Made by a program: the position numbers and the translations under genes | Assembly: GCF_000739635.1 (NCBI RefSeq) | Contig: NZ_BATQ01000008.1 | Span: 50,919-114,918, forward strand | Length of the DNA: 64,000 bases | From: Verrucomicrobium sp. BvORR034 | GTDB taxonomy: Bacteria > Verrucomicrobiota > Verrucomicrobiia > Verrucomicrobiales > Verrucomicrobiaceae | Direction: 5' to 3' | The notes under the pieces: generated by a model | Database searches by the model: none | The model's input: only the letters and a program-made list of their open reading frames with translations | What the model was told of the DNA's origin: nothing | Shown here: positions 25,693 through 37,869 of the stretch, piece after piece | Layout: each line of letters begins with the position of its first letter | Numbering within the stretch: position 1 is the first letter of the stretch

Positions 25693-26736
25693 TTACCGGA
25701 TAACCAACCCCCGCACGCACACATCGCTCCCCAGCACCTCCACGCGCACCTTCTCCAGCTCCATGGAGTTCGCCCCCACCGCAAAATCAAGCCCACCAAC
25801 CGCCAATGTGCCGCCGCCGCAAATTCTGGGGGCAATGTACCAGCACACCTCATCCACCGCTCCGGCGGCAAAGGCCTGGCCAAGCAGATTGCCGCCGCTC
25901 TCCAGCAGCACGCTGGTGATTCCGCGGGCGGCCAGTTCCTGGAGGATCTCAGGGAAACGACGTTCCCCCTCCAGTACGAGGGTTCGCTCCTTGAACTCGT
26001 CATTGAACAGGTTCGCGTCCTTGGGCAAATCCCCTCCGCGGGTCACCACCACGCGCCACGGCTGGATCTTCCCCTCCGGAACGGTATCGCCCCGCAATGT
26101 GAGTCGCGGATTGTCACGGCGGAGCGTCTCCGCGCCGATGAGGATGGCGTCACTCTGCACCCGCAACTGCATGGCATGAGCGCGTGAGACCTCGCTGGTG
26201 ATCCATTGGGACTCTCCCGGAGGGCGGCTCAGGCGGCCATCCAGACTTTGCCCTGCCTTGGCCACCACATAGGGCAGGCCGGTCGTGATCCATTTGGCAA
26301 AAGGGCGCAGTACTTCCTCGCACTCCTCTCGCAGTACGCCGCTCAACACGGCAATGCCCGCTTCTTGGAGCAAATGGTCGGCCGCCCCGGCATGTCCCGG
26401 ATTGGGATCGGTGGCCCCATAGACCACGCGGCTTATGCCAGCGTTGGTGAGCGCCACCGTGCAGGCCCCGGTGCGGCCATGGGTGGAGCAGGGTTCGAGG
26501 GTGACATAGGCGGTCGCTCCCCGGATCACAGCCTCGTTTCCGTTCGCTTCTGCGTTTCGCAAGGCTTCCACCTCCGCGTGAGGCAGCCCCACCCGATGGT
26601 GCCAGCCCTGCCCGATGAGCTGGCCATCCTTGACCAGAACCGCCCCCACCGCCGGGTTGGGCGATGTGAGACCAATACCGTGCCGGGCCTCGGCCAGGGC
26701 CAGGCGCATCCACTTTTCGTCATCTGGGAGCTGCAT
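25693..26736 (-). CDS. ribD: Bifunctional riboflavin deaminase-reductase
   Basis: A 347-residue cytoplasmic enzyme of riboflavin synthesis. The N-terminal deaminase domain has the zinc site PHAEVEAL and PCSTHGRTGAC (residues about 50-90), which converts diaminohydroxyphosphoribosylamino-pyrimidine. The C-terminal reductase domain (about 150-345) has the NADPH-binding AKAGQSLDGRL and LLESGGNLLGQAF stretches. Start at 26736 (MQLPDDEKW) is preferred over 26766. No other rib gene is adjacent. The domains and length match RibD. Confidence 0.95.
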   Translation of the reverse strand: MQLPDDEKWMRLALAEARHGIGLTSPNPAVGAVLVKDGQLIGQGWHHRVGLPHAEVEALRNAEANGNEAVIRGATAYVTLEPCSTHGRTGACTVALTNAGISRVVYGATDPNPGHAGAADHLLQEAGIAVLSGVLREECEEVLRPFAKWITTGLPYVVAKAGQSLDGRLSRPPGESQWITSEVSRAHAMQLRVQSDAILIGAETLRRDNPRLTLRGDTVPEGKIQPWRVVVTRGGDLPKDANLFNDEFKERTLVLEGERRFPEILQELAARGITSVLLESGGNLLGQAFAAGAVDEVCWYIAPRICGGGTLAVGGLDFAVGANSMELEKVRVEVLGSDVCVRGLVIR

Positions 26737-26828
26737 GTGAGGAACCTTCTCCGCTCTACCACACAAAGATGCCCTTTCACCGGAAAACCTTTGTGTTGCG
26801 CCCCCGGCCTGTGTTTTGATGCGCGTGC

Positions 26829-27827
26829 ATGACGACCAAGCAGCGCGCCCAGCTCTACCATGAATTTGCCAAGCTTTTGGGTGCGGGCATGCACCTGGAC
26901 CGCTCCGTGGATCTCCTGCTGGAGCAGGGGCCCCCGGCCTCCATGCGCTCCTACCTCAACGGCATCAAACAAGGGCTGGCCGAGCGGCTCAGCCTCACGG
27001 AATCCGTGGCCCGGCACAATGCCGGTATTGTCACCCCTCTGGAAATCAGCCTGCTGGATGCCGGGGAGAAGGGCGGTCGCCTGGAGGCCTCCTGCGAGCA
27101 CCTCGCGCACTACTTCGAACTCCGGCAAAAGAGCCGGGACAAGGCCATCGGAGCCCTCATCTACCCTGTACTGCTGCTGCATGTGGGGGCTCTTTTCCCA
27201 GATTTCACCCGCATGTGGAATGGCGGCGGGTTGCAGGACTATCTGCTACAGACCGGCGGCCGCTTGTTGATCATTTGGACGGCGCTCGCTCTGGTGGGGG
27301 CCATTTGGTGGTTCGTGCTCAAGCTGGCTGCCCAGTCTCCGGGAGTGGACCGCCTCCTGGGCACCATTCCGCTCGTGGGCGGTGCCCGTCGCCATTGGGC
27401 GCTCGCCCGGTTCTGCCAAGTGTTCCAGACGGGGCTGTTGGCGGCTTTGCGCATCTCAGAAATCCTGCGGATGGCTGGCAAAGCGTCCCAGAGCGCCGTG
27501 CTAGAGGGGGCGGGTTTTCAGGCTGCCCAGAGCGTGGAGGACGGCCAGGCCCTGGCACCTGCATTGAAAGCCACCGGAGCACTTCCCAAGACCCTGGGGA
27601 GCGCCGTGGATACCGCTGAACAGACGGGAACGCTGGACATTGAGATGGGACGCTGGGCTCGCGCCGAGGCCGAACTCGCCTCCCGTGCTCAGGATCGTGC
27701 CGCCGAGTGGCTGCCCCGTATTTTTTACGTCTTGGTGTTGCTTTACATCGCGTGGCGGGTGATCAGCATGGCCCTCAGCTACATGGGCCCTAATGGCATG
27801 ATTCAGCAGATGTTGGACGGCATCTAA
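26829..27827 (+). CDS. Type II secretion F (GspF/PilC) domain protein
   Basis: A 332-residue inner-membrane protein with one T2SF domain pair. Membrane segments lie near residues 110-125, 152-180 and 296-315. The motif LYHEFAKLLGAGMHLDRSVDLLLEQ matches the first GspF cytoplasmic helix bundle, and LARFCQVFQTGLLAALRISEIL matches the second. It is shorter than GspF (about 400) and has no secretion or pilus genes next to it, so it may serve an assembly system encoded elsewhere. Confidence 0.8.
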   Translation: MTTKQRAQLYHEFAKLLGAGMHLDRSVDLLLEQGPPASMRSYLNGIKQGLAERLSLTESVARHNAGIVTPLEISLLDAGEKGGRLEASCEHLAHYFELRQKSRDKAIGALIYPVLLLHVGALFPDFTRMWNGGGLQDYLLQTGGRLLIIWTALALVGAIWWFVLKLAAQSPGVDRLLGTIPLVGGARRHWALARFCQVFQTGLLAALRISEILRMAGKASQSAVLEGAGFQAAQSVEDGQALAPALKATGALPKTLGSAVDTAEQTGTLDIEMGRWARAEAELASRAQDRAAEWLPRIFYVLVLLYIAWRVISMALSYMGPNGMIQQMLDGI

Positions 27828-27846
27828 GCCCGCCTGTACCGGGGCA

Positions 27847-27910
27847 TTGACCTCCAGTGCAGAAACTTTTCTCAAAATAGGAGTTGCAACTCCTGTTCAA
27901 TCGAACATTA
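27847..27910 (+). promoter_or_regulatory. recA promoter with LexA box
   Basis: TGTTC-AATC-GAACA at 27894-27907 is a perfect 14-bp palindrome, the LexA operator type described for Verrucomicrobia. It lies 43 bp before the recA start. Directly upstream is another perfect palindrome, GGAGTTGCAACTCC (27880-27893). A TTGACC at 27847-27852 may be the -35 box, though the spacing to a -10 is not clean. SOS control of recA is inferred. Confidence 0.8.
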
Positions 27911-27950
27911 TCGCTCTCAACTGTTCACCAAACTCTAATACCGACACCGT

Positions 27951-29075
<1,125 letters not shown>

Positions 29076-29256
29076 TTCACTGGTGGTGGTCAGCAGGGCA
29101 ATGCCCCGCTAGCCACCACCCTCTGCGCCGGTCCCACGATCTCAACAGCGAACAGATCTTGTTCGCTGGAGGGAGGTCCATCGGCGCATCCTTCATCTCG
29201 GGGAGACTTGGGGCCTATTCTGTTCCTCCGGTTACTGACACACCCCCCTGAAACTA

Positions 29257-29303
29257 AAGAAGCCGGACGGACTGAGTGGTCCTGTCCGGCTTCTTCTCTT
29301 TTG
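29257..29303 (+). terminator. Intrinsic terminator downstream of recA
   Basis: AAGAAGCCGGAC pairs perfectly over 12 bp with GTCCGGCTTCTT around a 15-nt loop, followed by CTCTTTT. It lies 182 bp past the recA stop. Confidence 0.85.
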
Positions 29304-29554
29304 GGACGTAGTCCGTCGGTCAGGGGTGCAAGTTTCATGACCGACGCATTGGCTTTGCATGCGGGATTGGGCTGGTGGGTGGGAGTGCAAAGGGCCTGTT
29401 GGGTGCAGCGGAGAGTGTAGCTGAATTGGTCGTGCGTTCCTGCGGCGACTGAGCCGACGGTCCCCGTCGGCTTTGAAGCGGAGGGATTGATTGGAACATA
29501 CGCTGAACCTCCCTCAGTCTGCTCATGACGCACGACCACCACGAATGAGGAAAG

Positions 29555-29649
29555 CCAAAGTTTGAGCTTACGAGCAGAGTCTCAGCACAAGGGCGGTTGG
29601 AGTTTGCAGAACGTCCCGACGTGTCGGAGTTCGTAAGTTCAAACTTTGG
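29555..29649. repeat. 95-bp inverted-repeat element
   Basis: CCAAAGTTTGAGCTTACGA (29555-29573) is mirrored by TCGTAAGTTCAAACTTTGG (29631-29649), 19 bp with one mismatch. The internal part holds CCCGACGTGTCGG. It lies about 80 bp from the truncated membrane gene. Confidence 0.65.
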
Positions 29650-29731
29650 TTTGCTGCATGGAGCCCTTTGCAGTCCAAAGCCAAACATCGGAACTCATCC
29701 CACTCGCCGGACGAGGCAAAGTTCTCGGCTA

Positions 29732-30304
29732 CTATGATGCCCCGGGATCCGATGCCATGGCCCAAAAATGGCCCTTTGTGAACTCCATGCTACGGCCTAA
29801 GGTTTCGTTAGCAGGGGCCCGGTTGACCGCAGCCATGGATTCGACCAACGAAAGCCTGATTAGCAGATAGATGCCAGGGAGAATCAACAGAATGAACCCG
29901 ATGCCGAGGCTTGCCGCCAGAGCCAAGCGGGCTCCCAACAGCCATGGCCATGAGAGTAACCCTTCGCGTAGAGCGCCACCAAGCGTCAATGGTTTTCCCA
30001 AGGAACTCGCATGAGCATTGTATATTGCCACACTAGCGTAGAATGAAGCGACGATAACGGTAACTGCCAAACATAGGATGCCGGCAAGCTCCGGGTTCTC
30101 ATACACAAGCATGATGTTCTCGCGTATCAAATAGATCAACATCCAAGTCATCGCGCCAGGACCAGCAAGGCCACTGCCAGCAAGCGTGGGAAACTCTTGC
30201 AATAGAGGTTCCAGGCTTTGGAGAGAACGGCAGCAATCATATGATGAGGCAACTTCTGAGAGAAAGAGAGTCTGGATAGTTGCTCCATGTGAAGACATGA
30301 TCAA
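29732..30304 (-). pseudogene. Truncated membrane protein (GPDPase-memb/DUF975-like)
   Basis: A 190-residue reading frame with two or three strong membrane segments (LAGILCLAVTVIVASFYAS; LALAASLGIGFILLILPGIY) and the family stretch LIRLSLVESMAAV...LGRSMEFTKGHFW. In such proteins a further 60-100 residues of membrane segment normally follow that motif; here the frame ends within ten residues (ASDPGAS), so the 3' end looks lost. The DNA is AT-richer than the neighbours. It could still be a short functional gene. N-terminal residues 1-50 show no family match. Confidence 0.45.
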
Positions 30305-30674
30305 GCTGCAAGTATTGCAGAGTCAGTTCTGCTCATCCTCCTTTGTGCATGGGCTTTTCGTATGGTGTCATACTGTAAAATCTAGTCGGGGGCTCAAGGC
30401 GCTCGGGTTCTAGACATTGCTAGGTGCGACGTCGGCATATCAGTGCGGGTAGTCGGCTCAGGAATGTCGAGATGGCCAGTAGAACTTACTTCGAAGTTCT
30501 GGTCCTCTTGACCCGAACTCAGGGGGGGGCGGCCTAGTGCCTCGCCCGACTCTGGGTCCTATTGTCTGACGCCCTTGGCGTCAGAGTATCCGGTGTGGGG
30601 CAATGTTTATTCTTAACCCGACGCGCATACGCTATCGCGGGATTTCCACTGCTTTAGACTCCCGCACCCATGCC
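30305..30674. other. Intergenic region with a two-hairpin repeat copy
   Basis: A 370-bp gap between the truncated membrane gene and the lipoprotein gene. It carries a decayed two-hairpin module near 30512-30583; no gene is visible. Confidence 0.6.
30512..30583 (-). repeat. Two-hairpin repeat module, copy 3 (decayed)
   Basis: On the minus strand, hairpin 1 is TGACGCC-AAG-GGCGTCA (30567-30583), followed by a linker and a partly mispaired second hairpin (CCCAGAGT against ACCCGAACTC). The segment, with the TAGAACT...GAAGTTC stretch near 30479-30500, is clearly homologous to the region 7117-7220. Confidence 0.55.
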
Positions 30675-31172
30675 TCAATTCACCCCTTCGAACGTCCCCT
30701 TCACCACTATCTCCTTCGGCCCACCGCCAATCGATCCGCCCTGGCCTTTGAATTCAAACTTACCGGAGTACACGCCGTCCTTCACGGTCAGTTCCACGGT
30801 GCCCTGTGACGCGGTGTAGCTTTCCATCTTGGCGCGGTTGTCCACGTACAAGCCCGTCACTGCTCCGGCCTCACCCACGTTACCCAACACATACTTCCCA
30901 GCAGCGGGCGGAGCATCGCCCGGGAACATCACCGCCACCATGAGCTTGTTGCCTTTGTTGGTGAAATGCAGGCTGTGAACTTTGGGCACTTCCGTGGCCA
31001 CATGTTTGAGGCTGGCCTTGCCATCGCCTTGCGTCCAGTTGGCAGTATTGCCCCCGGTGACGTTGATGTTGTACACGGTGCCCGAAGCGGTCTTGTCAGC
31101 ACCGTTGCCGCAGGAAGTAAGCAGACCTGTGGCAAGCAGCATGGCGACGGGCAGAAGCGTTTTCATGTTCAT
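30675..31172 (-). CDS. Small lipoprotein
   Basis: A 165-residue lipoprotein. The signal peptide MNMKTLLPVAMLLATGLLTSC ends in a lipobox (LLTSC), so the mature Cys is expected to be acylated. The mature region is beta-rich with no family I recognise (GTVYNINVTGGNTANW; YTASQGTVELTVKDG; IVVKGTFEGVN). ATGs at 31172 and 31166 are both possible. It is divergent from the Smr gene. Confidence 0.75.
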   Translation of the reverse strand: MNMKTLLPVAMLLATGLLTSCGNGADKTASGTVYNINVTGGNTANWTQGDGKASLKHVATEVPKVHSLHFTNKGNKLMVAVMFPGDAPPAAGKYVLGNVGEAGAVTGLYVDNRAKMESYTASQGTVELTVKDGVYSGKFEFKGQGGSIGGGPKEIVVKGTFEGVN

Positions 31173-31275
31173 ACTTCTGTTGGTCAAAACGACACAAGTT
31201 GTGACGAGGCGTTTTGTGCGCCATATCGCGCTGAAAACTGCTGGACGACGTGGCATCCTTCGGCACGAGTCTGCC

Positions 31276-31632
31276 ATGCCCCAGAACGAATCCAACGAGC
31301 CTGAATCGGAGTCCTGGGACTTCGATCCAGAGTCGCTGGAGCCGGTGCCCATTCCCATCACGGGCGAGCTGGACCTGCACACCTTTCGTCCCAACGAGAT
31401 CCGCGACCTGCTGCCGGACTACTTTGAAGCGTGCCTGGAAAAAGGCATCACCACCGTCCGGGTGATCCACGGCAAGGGCACGGGCGCCTTGCGTGAAGGC
31501 GTGCATCGCCTGCTGGAGAAGCTGCCCATGGTGGCCTCCTGGCAATGGCCGGCGGGCGGCCAAAGCGGTACTTGGGGGGCGACTTGGGTGTGGTTGAAGA
31601 AGGCGGAACCAACTCGCGAAAAGCACGACTGA
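31276..31632 (+). CDS. Smr-domain protein
   Basis: A 118-residue protein. The C-terminal two thirds are an Smr domain: LDLHTFRPNEI (the LDLHG-like motif) and VIHGKGTGALREGVHRLL (the HGKGxGxL motif). The N-terminal 28 residues are acidic. Smr domains bind nucleic acids and some nick DNA or RNA; the motif set is complete. Start at 31276 (MPQNESNEPE) follows from the domain boundary. Confidence 0.9.
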   Translation: MPQNESNEPESESWDFDPESLEPVPIPITGELDLHTFRPNEIRDLLPDYFEACLEKGITTVRVIHGKGTGALREGVHRLLEKLPMVASWQWPAGGQSGTWGATWVWLKKAEPTREKHD

Positions 31633-31647
31633 TCGGGCTAAGCCGGG

Positions 31648-32616
31648 TCAGTGCTTGCTGCCCGGCCGCTTTCCAAACGCCTCGGCGCAGAACACGGCCA
31701 CGCCGGCCCAGATGCAGGCGAAGGACATCATTGCCTTACCGGTGACGGGTTCATGATACAACAACGCCCCGATGAGAAACTGCCCGGTGGGGGCGATGAA
31801 CTGGAGCAGGCCGAGCGTGCTGAACCGCAACTGCCGCGCGGCGTAGGCAAAGGTGAGCAATGGCAGCGCTGTGGCGACGCCCGCGCCGACGACCAGACCC
31901 ACCTCCAGCGTTGTGCCGCCGCCCCAGAGGGCTTGTCCCTGATGGTGGCACCAGGCCAGCCATCCCAGGGCAAAGGGCAGCACCAGCACGGTCTCGACCG
32001 CCAGCCCGGTCAGCGAGCCGAGCGGAGACTTCCGGCGCACCAGACCATACACACCAAAGGTGCTGGCCAGCAGCAGGGCGATCCACGGGAAGTGGCCCAG
32101 AATGACTACCTGCAGCAGCACGCCCAGGGCGGCCAGGCTCACGCTCACGATCTGCAACCGCGTCAGCCGCTCGCCCAGGAACAGAAAGCCGATCAGCACG
32201 TTCAGCAGGGGATTCAGGAAATAGCCCACACTGGCCTCCACAATGCGGCCATGCTGGTTGGCCCAGATGAAGAGCGACCAGTTGGCGGTGAGCAGCAGGG
32301 CGGCCCAGCCGTGTACCCAGAGCAATCGCGGTGACTTCAGAGCGGCCACCCAGGCCCCCAGCTCCCCGCGGGAACGCAGAAGGGGAATGAGGAACAGGAT
32401 CGTGCCCCAGACGCGGTGGGCCACGATCACCATTGAGCCGACGGACATCGTGGCCTTCCAGTACACAGGCAGCACGCCCCACAGGAAAAAGGCGGTCACC
32501 GCTGCGAGCACGGCCCTGGGCGGCTCGGAGGCATGCGCCTGAGGAGCGAGAGGTTGGGCCGGGACGGGCTGGGCTTTCAAGGCCTCCGCTATGCCACAGA
32601 GCCGCATGGGACGCAA
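31648..32616 (-). CDS. rarD: EamA/RarD family transporter
   Basis: A 322-residue inner-membrane protein with about ten membrane segments in two EamA repeats. AFFLWGVLPVYWK at the first helix and HGRIVEASVGYFLNPLLNVLIG are close to RarD consensus. RarD proteins are permeases of unclear substrate (chloramphenicol sensitivity in some bacteria). The start (32616) may be a few codons upstream of the true one (32607 is also ATG). It is convergent with the Smr gene. Confidence 0.88.
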   Translation of the reverse strand: MRPMRLCGIAEALKAQPVPAQPLAPQAHASEPPRAVLAAVTAFFLWGVLPVYWKATMSVGSMVIVAHRVWGTILFLIPLLRSRGELGAWVAALKSPRLLWVHGWAALLLTANWSLFIWANQHGRIVEASVGYFLNPLLNVLIGFLFLGERLTRLQIVSVSLAALGVLLQVVILGHFPWIALLLASTFGVYGLVRRKSPLGSLTGLAVETVLVLPFALGWLAWCHHQGQALWGGGTTLEVGLVVGAGVATALPLLTFAYAARQLRFSTLGLLQFIAPTGQFLIGALLYHEPVTGKAMMSFACIWAGVAVFCAEAFGKRPGSKH

Positions 32617-33069
32617 GGCGGCCCAGTGTCTTGGAGGATCACAGACTTGCAGGGAATTCGGAGGGATCTGTGTGAGCGTCCCCGACGCGAGACACCGCAG
32701 GGTGATGGTCCTGCTTTGGTCGAAACCTTCCCAACACCTGGCGACGAAGTCGCTGTGGAGTGCGCGCGGGAACCGCCGCTTTCGGGGCCCTTATGACATT
32801 CTGGAACCCCAGTGCATCAACAGCGCCCTACGTGCGAAGACTCACCCTAATCAACATGCGCCTGAGCGGGGCTGGGAACCCCCGCCTCCTTTACTCCCGA
32901 TGGGGAGGTCGGGGTGGGCTTGTACCCGCCGCCTGCCAGCTACCCGTGCCGATTGCCAATCTGCGCTACGTACGTTCTGCGCCTCGCCGCCAAACAAAAA
33001 CGGGAGCGGATTCGCTCCGCTCCCGTCATGAATTCACAGGCATCCGTGCCTCAGGCACTGCTCGTCACC
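32617..33069. other. Intergenic region, repeat remnants and msrA terminator
   Basis: A 453-bp gap. It contains ATTGCCAATCTGCGCTACG near 32951-32969 (a stretch also seen, degenerate, at about 45050) and the msrA terminator (32991-33025). No gene is convincing. Confidence 0.6.
32991..33025 (-). terminator. Intrinsic terminator of msrA
   Basis: CGGGAGCGGA pairs with TCCGCTCCCG (33001-33025) with a TTCGC-type loop; on the minus strand it is followed by TTTTTGTTTG. It lies 45 bp past the msrA stop. Confidence 0.85.
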
Positions 33070-33696
33070 TCACTTCGCCAGCTTCTTCAGCTTGGCTTTG
33101 AACTTGTCCACCTTGGGTAGCACCACGTTGCACACATACCCTTGGGTCGGGTTGTTGTTGGCAAAATTTTGATGGTAGTCCTCGGCGGGGTAGAACTTGG
33201 CCTCCTTGGTAATCTCGGTTACGATGGGGGAGGAGAACTCCTTGGCGTGTTCCGCCTTGGAGGCCTCGGCGATCTTCTTCTGTTCCTCGCTGGTGTAGTA
33301 GATGGCGGAGCGGTACTGGGTGCCCACATCCGCGCCCTGGCGGTTCAGTGTGGTGGGATCGTGGGCGTACCAGAAGAGGTCCACCAGATCTTTGTAGGAC
33401 ACTACGGCGGGATCAAAGGTGACCTTGATCACTTCGGCGTGGCCGGTTTCGCCGGTGCACACCTGCTTGTAGGTCGGGTTTTCCACGTGGCCGCCGGTGT
33501 AGCCGCTCACCACCTTGCTCACGCCTTTCACGATGAGGTAGCAGCCTTCCGTGCACCAGAAGCAGCCACCGCCAAAGATGGCCTCCTCCGTTTTGGCCGG
33601 GGTCGTGGCAGGCTTGGTGGCAGCGGCAGGTTCAGCAGCAGAGGAGGCGGAGAGTCCAACGGCACTCATAAGGGCAAAGAGAAGGGGAAATTTCAT
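33070..33696 (-). CDS. msrA: Exported peptide methionine sulfoxide reductase A
   Basis: A 208-residue enzyme that repairs methionine-S-sulfoxide in proteins. The catalytic Cys45 is in the signature GGGCFWCTEG; YTGGHVENPTY, GHAEVIKVTFDP and FYPAEDYHQ are further family motifs. A signal peptide (MKFPLLFALMSAVGLSASSA) and a low-complexity Ala/Thr linker precede the domain, so the protein is periplasmic, unlike the usual cytosolic MsrA. C-terminal resolving Cys is in GYVCNVV. Confidence 0.95.
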   Translation of the reverse strand: MKFPLLFALMSAVGLSASSAAEPAAATKPATTPAKTEEAIFGGGCFWCTEGCYLIVKGVSKVVSGYTGGHVENPTYKQVCTGETGHAEVIKVTFDPAVVSYKDLVDLFWYAHDPTTLNRQGADVGTQYRSAIYYTSEEQKKIAEASKAEHAKEFSSPIVTEITKEAKFYPAEDYHQNFANNNPTQGYVCNVVLPKVDKFKAKLKKLAK

Positions 33697-33906
33697 GGGT
33701 CAGGGACGATGAGACTGTTCAATGAATACGAGGCGCGTGTCGCCCGTTTGTTCCCAAAATGTGGGGAAAAACCTGGCGACGTCGCTGCGGTCCCCGGCCA
33801 TAGGTTCGGAGCCTGCCCCTTTCAAACGATCCAGCGAGACAAACTTGTGGACAATTCCACCCTTCGCGTCCATCTGTTCTTTTGAACACAGGAAGAAAAA
33901 CCCTCG

Positions 33907-34284
33907 ATGGTGGATACATTCTATACCCGGCTTGGTGAAGAGGCGCTCACGCGGCTCGTGGCGGCTTTTTACCGGCGTGTCCGTGCGGATGACCTGCTGG
34001 GCCCCATGTACCCGTCGGACGACTGGGAGGCCGCCGAACGCCGCCTGCGAGACTTCTTGATCTTTCGCTTTGGGGGGCCAGACCAGTACATTCAGGAGCG
34101 CGGTCATCCCCGTCTGCGCATGCGTCACGGCCCGTTCAAGATCGGGCTGGCGGAGCGCGATCGCTGGCTGGACCTCATGGGGGCCGCCATGAAGGAGGTG
34201 GGCATTCCGGAAGATCTCGCTCCCACTCTGGGTGGCTTTTTCGCCCAGGTTGCCGACTTCATGCGTAATCACGAGGAGGGCTGA
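33907..34284 (+). CDS. Group II truncated hemoglobin
   Basis: A 125-residue globin. The pattern RLGEEALTRLVAAFYRRV, the LLGPMY helix and the proximal region RLRMRHGPFKIG (His in the F helix) match trHbO/YjbI-type globins, which bind O2 in the cytoplasm and may protect against reactive nitrogen species. Distal residues include Tyr in FYRRV and Trp in EAERD-RW. Neighbours msrA and recQ are not functionally linked to it, except that msrA also handles oxidative damage. Confidence 0.9.
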   Translation: MVDTFYTRLGEEALTRLVAAFYRRVRADDLLGPMYPSDDWEAAERRLRDFLIFRFGGPDQYIQERGHPRLRMRHGPFKIGLAERDRWLDLMGAAMKEVGIPEDLAPTLGGFFAQVADFMRNHEEG

Positions 34285-34356
34285 GGGGCAGGGCTCAAGC
34301 TTCAAAGTTCAAATCTCAAAATTCAAACTCCAGGCTTCGAGCCGTCACTTTTCATC

Positions 34357-36306
<1,950 letters not shown>

Positions 36307-36699
36307 GGGGATGCGGAAGGGATTTTTGAATTGTGATTTTTGATTTGGGATTGAGGTGGCGGGGGCGGCGGCGCATGTGTGATTCGCTGGGGTTGGCGAA
36401 AAGCGAACTCGGCGACCACTGTGTGTAGTGAGGCCGTTTTCATATCACCCAGCTCGCCTGACAGGGGCCACTCTGCAGCCCATCCCAGAATGGGATGTGT
36501 AGCACAGCCCAAGGTTGGACGAGCTTTAAGCGAGTCTACCTTGGGTATGATTGGCGACGATGATCAGGCGTGGAAGCCAAATAGGCAGACTGCATCGGTT
36601 CATCGTCTTCGGAACCCAAGACGGTCACTTTGGAATTGATCGATCAAACACCTGTCGTCCCAACTTGGCATCTTGCGATTTTTGATCCACGCTGCCAAA
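36307..36699. other. Intergenic region with AT-rich and two-hairpin repeats
   Basis: A 393-bp gap. It opens with AT-rich degenerate repeats (GATTTTTGATTTGGG-like, 36323-36356) and contains a complete two-hairpin module at 36481-36545. No gene is visible. Confidence 0.65.
36481..36545 (+). repeat. Two-hairpin repeat module, copy 4
   Basis: Hairpin 1 CATCCCA-GAA-TGGGATG (36481-36497), linker TGTAGCACAG, hairpin 2 CCCAAGGT (36508-36515) pairing with ACCTTGGG (36538-36545) around TGGACGAGCTTTAAGCGAGTCT. A full, well-preserved copy. Confidence 0.8.
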
Positions 36700-37377
36700 A
36701 TGAAAAGACCGCTCCGCCCTCAGGCAGTTGTCCTCGCCCTCTCCCTCGTCGCCTTGCTCTTCGGAATGGCTCCGGCTGCTGAGGTGCCGAAGTGGACGAT
36801 CTTCGATGACGACAACGGCACGAAGCATGAGTTTGAGCTCGATCCCGGCAAACAGGCGTGGCCCATCGAGCAACCGGGCACCATGCTGCTCCCGGCGGAT
36901 ATTGAATCTCTCAAGCTGGTGGATGAGAAAGCGAGTGAACTGCTGAATACGGCATTGGGCACGACGCTCGGCGAGGGCCGGGAAAGTTTGAATGGGAAGC
37001 TGCTGTTTGTGATTCACAAGCTCAAGATCTCGGGTGCCACCATCGGTGAGCTGAAGATTGTGATGCGCCTCAAGACGGTATCCGTAGAAGGTTCCGATGG
37101 CTCCAAAAGCCCACGAAAAGTCATCACGAAGGCGGCGGTGTACGGAAGCAGCCGGGTGCCCGGCTCTGTGCCCACTGGGTGCATCTATCCCCGAACCCAC
37201 CCCAAAGGCTCGCTCCACCGTACGATCAAATACCCCATGGGCCTCCGCGAATGGACGGAGTTTATCGAGCGTTGCGCCCTGGATCTCGGCCAGTGGGGGC
37301 CGGAAGACCAGCAACGGGTGGAGTACGTGAAAGAGAGTGACGTCGTAGCGGAGGTGATGAAACCCACGGTTGAGTAG
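36700..37377 (+). CDS. Secreted hypothetical protein
   Basis: A 225-residue exported protein. The ATG at 36700 begins a signal peptide (MKRPLRPQAVVLALSLVALLF, cleavage after APA). The mature region is mixed alpha/beta (WTIFDDDNGTKHEF near the start; WTEFIERCALDLGQWGPEDQ near the end) and matches no family I know. It is monocistronic, flanked by repeats on both sides. Confidence 0.75.
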   Translation: MKRPLRPQAVVLALSLVALLFGMAPAAEVPKWTIFDDDNGTKHEFELDPGKQAWPIEQPGTMLLPADIESLKLVDEKASELLNTALGTTLGEGRESLNGKLLFVIHKLKISGATIGELKIVMRLKTVSVEGSDGSKSPRKVITKAAVYGSSRVPGSVPTGCIYPRTHPKGSLHRTIKYPMGLREWTEFIERCALDLGQWGPEDQQRVEYVKESDVVAEVMKPTVE

Positions 37378-37551
37378 GCGAGGGATTGTTGGGCGATGCT
37401 GGATGGGGTTGATCAGAACAGGCTGCCCCAGCTTGCATCTCGCCTTGGGTTTACCTTCTGCTAGTTCTGGCTCTAGGTGTCGACGGGATGAGGACGAGCC
37501 AACTGTCGAGCTCGGAAGATAAGGAACCGACCAAGTCGAATTCACTCCAAG

Positions 37552-37617
37552 CTCTTCCTCGAAGAGGATGTGGCCACAAGCCCAACGTTGACAAGCTTCA
37601 AGCGAGTCTACGTTGGG
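37552..37617 (+). repeat. Two-hairpin repeat module, copy 5
   Basis: Hairpin 1 CTCTTC-CTC-GAAGAG (37552-37566), linker ending CACAAGCCCAACG, hairpin 2 CCCAACGT (37581-37588) with ACGTTGGG (37610-37617) around TGACAAGCTTCAAGCGAGTCT. Confidence 0.8.
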
Positions 37618-37869
37618 TCGGATAGGAATGGACCTTTACTCTGAAGGAGTTGCGGCGGTCTGGGGGGCCGTTTGGTGATGATCCGTGAAAGCGGTGCTGC
37701 AGACGCTTCAGTTAGTGCCTCCTCACGTCGACAACTACATCGGTGTTGGGTTCGGTGGGTTTGGGGATGGTGTGTCTCGCCGATGGGAGATGGGGCAGGC
37801 TGATTTTCTGAGCTGGGCGCGGAGAATGGAGATGGGTGGTTTGAGAGCGCGTCCGTCTGGCGACTGAGC

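Larger units (their letters stand above)
29076..29731. other. Repeat-rich intergenic region downstream of recA
   Basis: A 656-bp stretch with no convincing gene. It contains a hairpin CAGCGAACA-GATCT-TGTTCGCTG (29146-29168), the recA terminator (29257-29303), a CCGACGGTCCCCGTCGG palindrome near 29453-29470, a GTCGTGCGT / ACGCACGAC pair near 29428-29536 and a 95-bp inverted-repeat element (29555-29649). Confidence 0.65.
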
